The position numbers were made by a program, and so were the translations under genes. DNA of 17,417 nucleotides, taken from NCBI GenBank assembly GCA_019240375.1, contig JAFAYN010000587.1, forward strand, positions 1 to 17,417. The letters run 5' to 3'. This stretch comes from Gemmatimonadota bacterium (GTDB lineage: Bacteria > Gemmatimonadota > Gemmatimonadetes > Longimicrobiales > Longimicrobiaceae). Shown here one piece after another: positions 6,940 through 13,143 of this stretch. The notes under the pieces were generated by a model. That model saw only the letters and a list, made by a program, of their open reading frames with translations. It was not told where the DNA came from and made no database searches. Positions within the stretch are counted from its first letter, which is position 1, and each line of letters opens with the position of its first letter.

Positions 6940-7683
6940 ATGGACGACTTCTACTCCGACCCGCGGCTCTACGACCTGATGTTCCCGCCCGGCCCCCGCG
7001 CGGCCTTCTACGCGGAGGAGGCGCGGCGCGCGGGTGGCCCGGTGCTGGAGCTGGCGTGCGGCACAGGGCAGCTCCTGGTCCCCATCACGCGGGCGGGGCT
7101 GCGTACCGTGGGGCTCGACCTCTCCCCCGACATGCTCCGGGTGGCGCGGGACCGGCTCCGCGACGCGCCGGTTCCGGGTGAGGTGGTCGAGGGGGACATG
7201 CGCGACTTCGACCTGGGCGAGTCGTTCGCCCTCGTGTTCGTCGCCCGCAACTCTCTCCTCCACCTCCACGCCACCGACGACCTGCTGGCCTGCTTCCGGT
7301 CGGTTCGGCGGCACCTGGAGCCCGGCGGCGTCTTCGTGTTCGACATCTTCAACCCCAGTGTGCAGCGGCTCGCGGGCCCCGCGGGGGAGCGCTTCCCGGT
7401 GATGCGGGTCGACCACCCCGAGCACGGGGAGGTGACGGTGGAGGCGGAGGGGGAGTACGACGCCGCGGCCCAGGTGAAGCGCGAGACGTGGTACTTCTCC
7501 GCGCCGGGGCGGCCCGACTTCCGGAAGGCCACGCTGGCGGTGCGGAACATCTTTCCGCAGGAGCTTCCGCTGCTGCTGTCCGTCGCCGGGCTCCGGATGG
7601 AGGCGCGCTACGGCAACCTGCTCCGGGAGCCCTTCCAGGGGAACAGCGCCCACCAGGTCTGCGTCTGCCGTGCCGCCCCGTGA
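6940..7683 (+). CDS. Class I SAM-dependent methyltransferase (second, unrelated subgroup)
   Basis: A 247-residue methyltransferase beginning MDDFYSDPRLYDLMFPPG, typical of the subgroup that opens with a tyrosine-rich YD element. Motif I VLELACGTGQL is at 35-45 and the strand-2 acidic residue is Asp60 in GLDLSPDML. FALVFVARNSLLHLHATDDL and HLEPGGVFVFDIFNP match motifs IV to VI. The C-terminal half has an antiparallel beta insertion (EHGEVTVEAEGEYDAAAQVK and then RETWYFSA), as in small-molecule N- or O-methyltransferases. Substrate unknown. AGGGAA before the ATG gives a ribosome binding site. An antitoxin-like gene starts 18 bp after the stop. Confidence 0.85.
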   Translation: MDDFYSDPRLYDLMFPPGPRAAFYAEEARRAGGPVLELACGTGQLLVPITRAGLRTVGLDLSPDMLRVARDRLRDAPVPGEVVEGDMRDFDLGESFALVFVARNSLLHLHATDDLLACFRSVRRHLEPGGVFVFDIFNPSVQRLAGPAGERFPVMRVDHPEHGEVTVEAEGEYDAAAQVKRETWYFSAPGRPDFRKATLAVRNIFPQELPLLLSVAGLRMEARYGNLLREPFQGNSAHQVCVCRAAP

Positions 7684-7701
7684 AGCACACAGGAGGGATT
7701 C

Positions 7702-7935
7702 ATGGCTGAAGGAGGAACCCGGTTCAACGTTCAGCTCGACGAGCGCCATGCACAGAAGCTGCGGGAGCTTGCGGAACGGACACACGTGAACCCGAGCACG
7801 GCACTGGACGAGGTGGAACCGGAGCCCTCGTCGGCCGTGGTACTGCTCGACTCCATTCCCGGGGCCTTCGAATGTGCGCAGCAGGGGCTGCGGGAGATCG
7901 AATCGGGTCACGGAATTCCCCTGGACGACTTCTGA
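7702..7935 (+). CDS. Orphan antitoxin-like protein, probable degenerate ribbon-helix-helix
   Basis: A 77-residue protein with the N-terminal strand FNVQLDERHAQKLRELAERT, which resembles the DNA-binding start of ribbon-helix-helix antitoxins. Its C-terminal tail (IPGAFECAQQGLREIESGHG followed by IPLDDF) matches the toxin-binding helix and xPLDEL end common to antitoxins of ParE/RelE-type modules. The middle (HVNPSTALDEVEPEPSS) seems short where the second RHH helix should be, perhaps an in-frame deletion. No toxin gene lies on either side: the upstream gene is a methyltransferase and the downstream region is non-coding up to PhzF. AGGAGGG just before the ATG is a strong ribosome binding site. 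Confidence 0.6.
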   Translation: MAEGGTRFNVQLDERHAQKLRELAERTHVNPSTALDEVEPEPSSAVVLLDSIPGAFECAQQGLREIESGHGIPLDDF

Positions 7936-7998
7936 GATGGCGCGTGTCGTCACGGCGACCTCCCATCGGTGAGTCGACGAGCAGGCCGCACGCCGATC

Positions 7999-8032
7999 CG
8001 CGGGGCCTGGACGATTGAGTCCGGGCCCCGCG
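7999..8032. terminator. Long palindromic hairpin, likely terminator
   Basis: A 14-bp stem (CGCGGGGCCTGGAC paired with GTCCGGGCCCCGCG, one T-G wobble) and a 6-nt loop GATTGA, followed by TGCTTTCC. It is 64 bp after the antitoxin stop. The T-run is poor, but the stem is the most stable in this intergenic region and would isolate the PhzF operon from upstream transcription. Confidence 0.6.
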
Positions 8033-8049
8033 TGCTTTCCGTGCGCACG

Positions 8050-8079
8050 TTGCCATCCCCGGTCCCGGCTCCCTAAACT
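8050..8079 (+). promoter_or_regulatory. Possible sigma70-type promoter of PhzF-Rid operon
   Basis: TTGCCA (8050-8055), an 18-base spacer and TAAACT (8074-8079) give five and four matches to the consensus hexamers. It lies between the hairpin terminator and the gene, leaving a leader of about 55 bases. Motif evidence only. Confidence 0.4.
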
Positions 8080-8140
8080 TCAGCGCCGCCGCCGGGGCAA
8101 CGCTCCCCGGCGGCTTCCGAGCCGACTCCGAGAGGACTCC

Positions 8141-8932
8141 ATGGCACAGAAGATCATCCAGGTGGACGCGTTCACCGACCGCCCCTTCGCCGGGAACCCG
8201 GCCGCGGTCTGCATCCTCCCCGGCCCGGCGGACGAGCGGTGGATGCGCGATGTCGCGCGGGAGATGAACCTTTCCGAGACCGCCTTCCTCCACCCTCAGG
8301 GCGACGGCGAGTGGGCGCTGCGCTGGTTCACCCCGGAGGTGGAGGTGGACCTGTGCGGCCACGCCACCCTCGCCAGCTCGCACGTGCTGTGGGAGGACGG
8401 GCACCTGGCTCCCGGCGCGGAAGCGCGCTTCCACACGCGCAGCGGACTCCTGACCGCGCGCCGCGAGGGGGAGTGGATCTCGATGGACTTCCCCGCCAAG
8501 CCCGAGACGGAGAGCACGCCGCCGGAGGGGCTGGTCCGCGCGCTCGGCGCCGAGCCGACCTACGTGGGGCGGAGCCACTTCGACCTGCTGGTGGAGGTGG
8601 ATTCCGAGGCGACGGTCCGCGGGCTGCGGCCGGACATGGGGGCGCTGCGCGGCGTCGAGGCGCGGGGCGTGATCGTCACCAGCCGCGCCGATACTTCCGG
8701 GTACGACTTCGTTTCCCGCTTCTTCGCGCCGGGGGTGGGGGTGGACGAGGACCCGGTGACCGGCTCCGCCCACTGCGTGCTGGCGCCGTACTGGGCGCGC
8801 CGGCTGGGGCGCGACGAGCTGGTTGGGTTCCAGGCCTCGGCGCGCGGCGGAGCCGTACGGGTGCGGGCCGCGGGGGAGCGGGTGCTGCTGGGCGGGCAGG
8901 CGGTCACCGTGCTGCGCGGAGAGCTGGTATGA
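8141..8932 (+). CDS. PhzF family isomerase/epimerase
   Basis: A 263-residue diaminopimelate-epimerase-fold protein of the PhzF family. The start [20 protein letters not shown], the SETAFL motif with the proposed catalytic acid Glu46, the DLCGHAT loop (70-76) and [11 protein letters not shown] (202-212) are the family hallmarks. PhzF proper isomerises trans-2,3-dihydro-3-hydroxyanthranilate in phenazine synthesis, but no other phenazine genes are here, so the substrate of this homologue is open. The ATG at 8141 follows GAGAGGACTCC and begins exactly where the family does; an in-frame upstream extension has no support. Its stop overlaps the start of the Rid-family gene (ATGA at 8929-8932), so the two are translated together and may act on the same compound. 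Confidence 0.9.
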   Translation: MAQKIIQVDAFTDRPFAGNPAAVCILPGPADERWMRDVAREMNLSETAFLHPQGDGEWALRWFTPEVEVDLCGHATLASSHVLWEDGHLAPGAEARFHTRSGLLTARREGEWISMDFPAKPETESTPPEGLVRALGAEPTYVGRSHFDLLVEVDSEATVRGLRPDMGALRGVEARGVIVTSRADTSGYDFVSRFFAPGVGVDEDPVTGSAHCVLAPYWARRLGRDELVGFQASARGGAVRVRAAGERVLLGGQAVTVLRGELV

Positions 8933-9333
8933 CGGAGCGCACCAACATCGCCGGGAACTCGCCCTGGGAGCCGCGGGTGGGGTACTCGCGGGCGGTCCGG
9001 GTCGGGCCGTACGTGCACGTGGCGGGGACCACCGCCACCGGCGACGACGGAAAGATCGTCGGCCCGGGCGACCCGTACACCCAGACCGTCCAGGCGCTCC
9101 GCAACATCCAGGCGGCGCTCGCCCGGGCCGGGGCGCGCCTGGAGGACGTGGTGCGCACCCGCATCTTCCTCACCGACATCGGCGAGTGGGAGGCGGTCGG
9201 CCGGGCGCACGGCGAGTTCTTCCGCGACATCCGCCCGGCGTCCACCATGGTGGAGGTGACCCGACTGATCGACCCGGCGATGCGCGTCGAGATCGAGGCG
9301 GACGCCTTCGTCTCCGACCCGGCCACGGAGTAG
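8929..9333 (+). CDS. Rid-family (YjgF/UK114-like) protein without the catalytic Arg
   Basis: A 134-residue protein of the trimeric Rid/YjgF fold. [20 protein letters not shown], the strand [29 protein letters not shown] and [17 protein letters not shown] follow the family, ending in [20 protein letters not shown]. In E. coli RidA the imine/enamine deaminase uses Arg105 in PARSCVEV. The aligned segment here is PASTMVEV, with Ser105 instead of Arg. That places it with the Rid subfamilies that lack the Arg and mostly have no demonstrated deaminase activity. It overlaps PhzF by four bases. The original RidA role should not be copied to it without testing. Confidence 0.88.
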   Translation: MTERTNIAGNSPWEPRVGYSRAVRVGPYVHVAGTTATGDDGKIVGPGDPYTQTVQALRNIQAALARAGARLEDVVRTRIFLTDIGEWEAVGRAHGEFFRDIRPASTMVEVTRLIDPAMRVEIEADAFVSDPATE

Positions 9334-9357
9334 CGGCCGCTGCTCCGGTGTGGCCGC
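9333..9357 (+). terminator. Weak hairpin after Rid gene
   Basis: GCGGCC and GGCCGC form a 6-bp stem around a 13-base loop, starting at the last base of the Rid stop codon. No T-tract follows, so termination here is doubtful. Confidence 0.25.
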
Positions 9358-9364
9358 AATGACG

Positions 9365-9421
9365 CTAGGGGAGCTTTTGCCGAACTTGCGTGTATTCACA
9401 TTCCAACTCTCTTTTCGCGAC
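9365..9421 (+). promoter_or_regulatory. Upstream element shared with paralogue at 12437 (copy A)
   Basis: TTTGCCGA (9376-9383), TTGC (9386-9389), GTGTAT (9390-9395) and TTTTCGCGAC (9412-9421) recur in the same order upstream of the paralogous gene at 12437. The first block starts 136 bases before the ATG here and 131 before it there. The layout does not give a normal sigma70 spacing, so this may be an operator or an unusual promoter. The remaining part of the 178-bp intergenic region shows nothing else. Confidence 0.5.
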
Positions 9422-9511
9422 CCGGCGTGGCCCTCATTGGGCCGCGCTCCGTGGGCACTCCACCCGGAGTGAAGTCGTTCCATTCGTGAGCCGGTACGGC
9501 AAAGGCGGGGT

Positions 9512-9913
9512 ATGGACATCCTATTGAGTTCCAGGCAGACGGACCTCCTGCGGGAGCTTTTCCAGCGTGAAGCGCCCATGGCCGAGGAGCACCTGGACGG
9601 ACGCGTGGTGCGGGCGCTGGAGTCGCGGGGGCTGGTCGGGCGCGACGGCGGGTGGGTCTCCCTCACGCAGGACGGACGCACCTACTTCGAGAGCCGGGTG
9701 CGCCGACGTCGCCGGGCGGGGCAGCTCGCCGCGGAGCCGGACCCCCGCGGGGCGCGCGCCGACGCGATCCTCCGCGCCATCGAGATGCTGGAGCGCGCGA
9801 TCCCGATGGACGGCGCCCTGCGCGTCGGCGACGTGGACGCGCGGGGGCACGACGTGGTGGAAGGGCTGAAGCGGCTCGCCGGCCGGCTCGAAGCCCGCAA
9901 GCTCGCCTCGTAG
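9512..9913 (+). CDS. Uncharacterised winged-helix-like protein, single-repeat paralogue
   Basis: A 133-residue protein with no family I can name. Residues 5-60 (LSSRQTDLLRELFQREAPMA, HLDGRVVRALESRGLV, GGWVSLTQDGRTYFESR) look like a winged helix: helices, then GLV, then a two-strand wing with GW and an xTxxGR end, as in MarR- or ArsR-like domains. A basic linker (RVRRRRRAG) follows. Residues 80-130 (ARADAILRAIEMLERAIPMD, then a segment ending GLKRLAGRLEARK) form a helical C-terminal domain. The protein at 12437 shares both parts and has the winged helix twice. Related upstream DNA precedes both genes. A DNA-binding or protein-interaction role is inferred. AAGGCGGGG just before the ATG may act as ribosome binding site. 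Confidence 0.7.
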   Translation: MDILLSSRQTDLLRELFQREAPMAEEHLDGRVVRALESRGLVGRDGGWVSLTQDGRTYFESRVRRRRRAGQLAAEPDPRGARADAILRAIEMLERAIPMDGALRVGDVDARGHDVVEGLKRLAGRLEARKLAS

Positions 9914-9953
9914 CGAAGGTCCCCGCCGGAAGCCCCGAGTACGGGAGGGCGAG

Positions 9954-9982
9954 TTGTGCCATCCCGTTGAAGGATTTATGTT
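9954..9982 (+). promoter_or_regulatory. Possible sigma70-type promoter of cohesin-like gene
   Basis: TTGTGC (9954-9959), 17 bases, TATGTT (9977-9982). The spacing is ideal and the hexamers fair. The transcript would have a leader of about 80 bases before the ATG at 10071. Motif evidence only. Confidence 0.4.
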
Positions 9983-10070
9983 TGTCCGGAAAGCCCCGCG
10001 GCGCTTCCGGCCGCCCGGCGGCGCTTTCCCCCTCCGTTTCCTTCCTGTCCCGGCACCCCACGCAACCGTG

Positions 10071-10598
10071 ATGAAGATGCGCTTCTCGACGATTCGCGGC
10101 CGTTTCTCCGCCCTGCTGCTGGCGCTCGGGCTGCTGCTCGGCTCCGGGCACGCGGCCCGGGCACAGCAGGGCGCCGCCGTCCAGGGACTCGGACCGGGGA
10201 TCCACCCGGTGCTGGTGGTCGCCGGCCGGACCGGCTCCACCGTGCGGATGGAGCTGTACCTGAACCGGGTGGACGTCCCCGCGCTGATCGGGAGCTACCA
10301 GGGGGAGATCGGCTACGACACCGGGGCGCTCACCCTGAACCGGGCCGAGCTGCCGCGCGGGATCACCGGCGCCTGGAACGAGGTCAGCCCCGGCAGGGTG
10401 CGCTTCGCCGGGATCACCATTCAGGGGGTCGCCAGCGGGCCGGTGCTGGTGCTCGACTTCACCGCACGCGGGCCGGTGGCCGCCGAGGGGTTCACCCTCC
10501 GCATGAAGGAGGTCGCCGCGGCGGGGGACTACGCCAACCTCGCCCCGCGCCTGGTGGCGCGGGAGCACCCGATCCTGTCGAACACGCCGGCGAGCTGA
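10071..10598 (+). CDS. Secreted cohesin-like beta-sandwich protein
   Basis: A 175-residue exported protein. The N-terminus MKMRFSTIRGRFSALLLALG, continuing LLLGSGHAARA before QQG, is a classic Sec signal peptide with an ARA cleavage site. The mature part has alternating strands (VRMELYLNRVDVPALIGSYQ, GEIGYDTGALTLNRAELP, GRVRFAGITIQG, PVLVLDFTARG) with the YDTGALTL element and the 'GITIQGVASG' turn that recall cohesin/type-3 dockerin-binding domains. Cohesins assemble cellulosomes by binding dockerins, but isolated cohesin-like domains occur widely in bacteria as general surface adhesion modules. I see no dockerin in the window and no anchor. The ATG at 10071 is chosen because it starts the signal peptide; a longer frame from 9954 would bury it. 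Confidence 0.7.
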   Translation: MKMRFSTIRGRFSALLLALGLLLGSGHAARAQQGAAVQGLGPGIHPVLVVAGRTGSTVRMELYLNRVDVPALIGSYQGEIGYDTGALTLNRAELPRGITGAWNEVSPGRVRFAGITIQGVASGPVLVLDFTARGPVAAEGFTLRMKEVAAAGDYANLAPRLVAREHPILSNTPAS

Positions 10599-10623
10599 CG
10601 CGACGCCGGACTTCCGGAGACAC

Positions 10624-10650
10624 CGGGGAGCCCACGAGGCTCCCCGTTTT
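10624..10650 (+). terminator. Intrinsic terminator after cohesin-like gene
   Basis: CGGGGAGCC, loop CACGA, GGCTCCCCG, then TTTT. The stem is 9 bp and perfect. It starts 26 bp after the stop codon and ends transcription before the HD-domain gene. Confidence 0.85.
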
Positions 10651-10683
10651 GCTGAAGGGCTACGAATCCACACGGAACGGTAC

Positions 10684-11364
10684 ATGACGGACACGGACAG
10701 GGAGCGGATCGTCGCGGCGACCGGGGCGCACGTCCGCGCCCGCATGGAAGGGGAGGGCTCCGGGCACGACTGGTGGCACGTGCACCGGGTGCGCAGCGTG
10801 GCGCTCCGATTGGCGGAGGAGGAGGGGGCGGACCCGTACGTGACCGAGCTGGCGGCGCTGCTGCACGACATCGCCGACCACAAGTTCCACGACGGCGACG
10901 AGACCGCCGGCCCGCGCGCCGCCCGGGGGTGGCTGGAAGGGGTGGGGGCGGACGGCGAGACGATCTCGCGGGTGTGCACCATCATCGCCGAGCTGTCGTT
11001 CAGGGGCGCGGGCGTCGCCACCCCGATGAGCACGGTGGAGGGGGCGGTGGTGCAGGACGCCGACCGGCTGGACGCCATCGGGGCGATCGGGATCGCGCGG
11101 ACCTTCGCCTACGGGGGGATGCGTGGGCGGGCGATGCACGATCCGGAGGTGGACCCGGAGTCGCACGACTCGTTCGAGGCGTACAAGGCGAGCACGGGGC
11201 CCACCGTCAACCACTTCCACGAGAAGCTCCTCCTCCTCCGCGACCGGATGAACACCGCCGCGGCGCGCCGTGCGGCCGGGGAGCGGCACCGCTTCATGGA
11301 GGAGTTCCTGGAGCGCTTCTTCCGCGAGTGGGAAGGGGCGGACCTCGCCCCCGTGGAGGCGTAG
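10684..11364 (+). CDS. HD-domain phosphohydrolase (YedJ/YpgQ-like)
   Basis: A 226-residue HD superfamily hydrolase. His32 in HDWWHVHRV, the HD pair His61-Asp62 in LAALLHDIADHKFHDGDE and the late aspartates in VVQDADRLDAIGAIGIAR (Asp125/Asp127) form the metal site. ARTFAYGGMRGRAMHDP and NHFHEKLLLLRDRMNT are characteristic of the YedJ/YpgQ group. The Bacillus YpgQ protein hydrolyses nucleoside triphosphates to monophosphate and pyrophosphate; substrate here is inferred from that. Length is normal. GGAGG near its 3' end (11355-11359) acts as ribosome binding site for the metallo-beta-lactamase-fold gene that begins 5 bases after its stop, so both are in one transcript. Confidence 0.88.
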   Translation: MTDTDRERIVAATGAHVRARMEGEGSGHDWWHVHRVRSVALRLAEEEGADPYVTELAALLHDIADHKFHDGDETAGPRAARGWLEGVGADGETISRVCTIIAELSFRGAGVATPMSTVEGAVVQDADRLDAIGAIGIARTFAYGGMRGRAMHDPEVDPESHDSFEAYKASTGPTVNHFHEKLLLLRDRMNTAAARRAAGERHRFMEEFLERFFREWEGADLAPVEA

Positions 11365-11368
11365 CGCG

Positions 11369-12265
11369 GTGGAGACGACCCCTCTGTCCGACGGGGTGCA
11401 CTACCTGCACGGCGCGGTCAACTGCGGGCTGGTGGAGACCGATTCCGGGCTGCTGGCCGTCGACACCGGGCTGGACAGGGGCGCCGCCAACCGGCTGGTC
11501 CGCGCCGCCGAAGAGCTGGGGCGTCCCCTGGTGGCCATCCTCAACACCCACGCGCACGCCGACCACCACGGGGGGAACGCGCAGCTGGTGCGCCGGCTGG
11601 GGATCCCGGTGTACGCCCCGGCGGTGGAGGAGGTGGTGATCCGCGAGCCCCGCTACGAGCCGGTGTACCTGTTCGGCGGGGCCGAGCCGGTGGGGGCGCT
11701 GGTCAACAAGTTCCTGCAGGCGGAGCCCTCCCCCGTGGACCACGTGGTCCGCCCCGGCGAGACGGTGACCATCGACGGGCGGAAGCTGGAGATCGTGGAC
11801 CTGCGCGGCCACAGCCTGGCGCAGGTGGGGGTACGCGCGGACGGGGTCGTGTTCGCGGCGGACGGCTTCTTCGGCCTGGAGCCGCTGGCGAAGCACGGCG
11901 TCCCCTTCCTGGTGGACGCGGGGCGGATGCGCGAGTCGCTCCTCCGCCTGGGCGGGATGAAGGCGGAGTGGTTCGTCCCCGGCCACGGGCCCGCCCTGGA
12001 CGACCCGGAGGCGACGCTGGCCGCCAACGTCGCCGCGCTGGACCGTGCGTTCGCCTGGCTGGAGGAGCGGCTGGAGCAGGGTCCCGCGGGGACCGAGGAG
12101 CTGCTGGCGGAGTTCGGGGCGCGCTTCGGGCTCCTTCTCTCCAACCCCGGCTCGTACGTGCTCAACCGCGCCGCCCTGCTGGGCTTCCTGGGGACGCTGG
12201 AGCGGGAAGGGCGCGCCGCGGTGCTGCTGGAGGGCGGGCGCTGGCTCTGGGCCCGGGCGGAGTAG
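11369..12265 (+). CDS. Metallo-beta-lactamase-fold hydrolase (GTG start)
   Basis: A 298-residue MBL superfamily protein. The binuclear metal motif HAHADHHGG places His61, His63, Asp65 and His66; His148 (LRGHSL), Asp165 (AADGFF) and His206 (VPGHGP) complete the set. The N-terminal strands HYLHGAVNCGLVETDSGLLA and VDTGLDRGAAN are typical of the glyoxalase-II/SoxH-like branch. After the core, residues from about 225 form a helical, winged-helix-like tail ending EREGRAAVLLEGGRWLWARA, as in MBL proteins with a C-terminal wHTH. The GTG at 11369 is chosen because GGAGG lies 9 bases upstream and the alternative ATG at 11270 would add 33 residues read out of frame from the HD gene. Substrate unknown. 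Confidence 0.85.
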   Translation: METTPLSDGVHYLHGAVNCGLVETDSGLLAVDTGLDRGAANRLVRAAEELGRPLVAILNTHAHADHHGGNAQLVRRLGIPVYAPAVEEVVIREPRYEPVYLFGGAEPVGALVNKFLQAEPSPVDHVVRPGETVTIDGRKLEIVDLRGHSLAQVGVRADGVVFAADGFFGLEPLAKHGVPFLVDAGRMRESLLRLGGMKAEWFVPGHGPALDDPEATLAANVAALDRAFAWLEERLEQGPAGTEELLAEFGARFGLLLSNPGSYVLNRAALLGFLGTLEREGRAAVLLEGGRWLWARAE

Positions 12266-12274
12266 CGGCGGAGC

Positions 12275-12294
12275 GCGGAAGGAAAAGCTTCCGC
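12275..12294 (+). terminator. Hairpin after metallo-beta-lactamase-fold gene, no T-tract
   Basis: GCGGAAG, loop GAAAAG, CTTCCGC: a 7-bp perfect stem 9 bp after the stop. It lacks a T-run, so its ability to terminate is uncertain. It lies just before the conserved upstream element of the next gene. Confidence 0.4.
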
Positions 12295-12295
12295 T

Positions 12296-12355
12296 CGCGG
12301 GGCTCTTTGCCGACATTGCAGTGTATCAGCCGCGCCGGAGCGATTTTTCGGCGAC
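12296..12355 (+). promoter_or_regulatory. Upstream element shared with paralogue at 9512 (copy B)
   Basis: TTTGCCGA (12306-12313), TTGC (12316-12319), GTGTAT (12321-12326) and TTTTCGGCGAC (12345-12355) repeat the blocks found before 9512 in the same order and at nearly the same distance from the ATG (131 versus 136). Between the blocks the two sequences have diverged, which suggests functional constraint on the blocks or recent duplication. Confidence 0.5.
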
Positions 12356-12436
12356 GTGCCGCCCGTACTTGCGCGGTGCGCGGTGGTTTTGCGAGTTTGA
12401 ACATCCCCAGGTCATTTCACGAGACGCGGTAACCCC

Positions 12437-13048
12437 ATGCCCAGTTCCGATCTCAAGCCTCACCAGGAGCAGCTCCTGCGCGAGCTGGTCTCGCGCGGCC
12501 GCCCCATCCCCGCCGACGAGGTGGACGGACGCTCGCTGCGTCCCCTCCGCACCCTCAAGCTCGTGGTCGTCCGCAACGGGCTGGTCATGCCCACCGGCGC
12601 CGCGCTGGTGCACCTCGGCGTCCGCGCCGGGGAGGTGCTGGGGGGCGACGAGCCCGACAACCAGCAGCTCAGCGCCTCGCAGCAGGACCTCCTCTGGTCG
12701 CTGGGGCGGCGCTCCGGCCCCACCCTGGCCGACCACCTGGACGGACGCTCGCTGCGTCCCCTGCTGGAGCGCGCGCTGGTGACCGACCGCGGCGGGTGGA
12801 TCTCCATCACCGACGAGGGGCGGGCGATGCTGGAAACGATCCGCAAGGCGCGCCGCAAGCCGGGCGGCGCGCGCACCCCGGGCGGGGCGCGGGCGGAGAC
12901 CATCTGGCGCGCGCTCGACCTGCTGGAGGACGCGGTCCCCAGCGAGGCTGAGATCCCCGTCGGGAGGGCGGTGGCGTACGGCGACGACGTGCTGCTGGCG
13001 CTGCGCGACCTGGCCCGGGAGCTGAAGCGGGGAGAGCGGGAGCGGTGA
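12437..13048 (+). CDS. Uncharacterised protein with two winged-helix-like repeats, paralogue of 9512 gene
   Basis: A 203-residue protein with two copies of a ~55-residue winged-helix-like unit: 6-60 (LKPHQEQLLRELVSRGRPIP ... VDGRSLRPLRTLKLVVVRNG) and 79-133 (LSASQQDLLWSLGRRSGPTL ... LDGRSLRPLLERALVTDRGG, wing WISITDEGRAML). Both contain DGRSLRPL. A basic linker (IRKARRKPGGARTPGG) leads to the helical C-terminal domain 149-199 (ARAETIWRALDLLEDAVPSE ... LALRDLARELKRG), which aligns with the C-terminus of the 9512 product. The repeats read like DNA-binding domains with the C-terminal part as dimerisation or partner helix; no experimental family is known to me. A 25-bp stretch (12522-12546) recurs exactly at 12738-12762. 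A strong terminator follows. Confidence 0.72.
   Translation: MPSSDLKPHQEQLLRELVSRGRPIPADEVDGRSLRPLRTLKLVVVRNGLVMPTGAALVHLGVRAGEVLGGDEPDNQQLSASQQDLLWSLGRRSGPTLADHLDGRSLRPLLERALVTDRGGWISITDEGRAMLETIRKARRKPGGARTPGGARAETIWRALDLLEDAVPSEAEIPVGRAVAYGDDVLLALRDLARELKRGERER
12522..12762 (+). repeat. Two exact 25-bp direct repeats inside the two-domain gene
   Basis: 12522-12546 and 12738-12762 are identical, starting TGGACGGACGC and ending GCGTCCCCT, 216 bp (72 codons) apart. They encode the shared DGRSLRPL of the two domains, although the domains around them have diverged. Inside each copy GGACGC-TCGCT-GCGTCC is a perfect inverted repeat. Confidence 0.7.
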
Positions 13049-13087
13049 CCCGGGATTGACCGGGGCGCCTGCCGGAAGGAAGTGGGA

Positions 13088-13121
13088 GCGGGAACGATGC
13101 CTGGGCGTCGTTCCCGCTTTT
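13088..13121 (+). terminator. Intrinsic terminator after two-domain gene
   Basis: GCGGGAACGA, a 10-base loop, TCGTTCCCGC, then TTTT. The 10-bp stem is perfect. It is 39 bp after the stop at 13048 and 23 bp before the stop of the convergent CPBP gene; a minus-strand T-run is absent, so it serves the plus strand. Confidence 0.85.
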
Positions 13122-13143
13122 CGTCGTGCCATCCGGGAGCGGG

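Noticed and set aside
6220..7953. 577-codon minus-strand frame over both methyltransferases and the antitoxin
   Set aside because: The plus-strand genes have full motif sets and ribosome binding sites; the antisense protein is His/Arg/Pro-rich.
8015..8140. N-terminal extension of the PhzF frame from 8015
   Set aside because: The extension starts inside the palindromic terminator, has no ribosome binding site, and PhzF proteins start at the residue encoded from 8141.
12527..12543. Hairpin GGACGC-TCGCT-GCGTCC as a regulatory site
   Set aside because: It encodes the conserved DGRSLRPL peptide and occurs inside a coding sequence; structure may be a by-product of the protein constraint. It is reported only as part of the 25-bp repeat.
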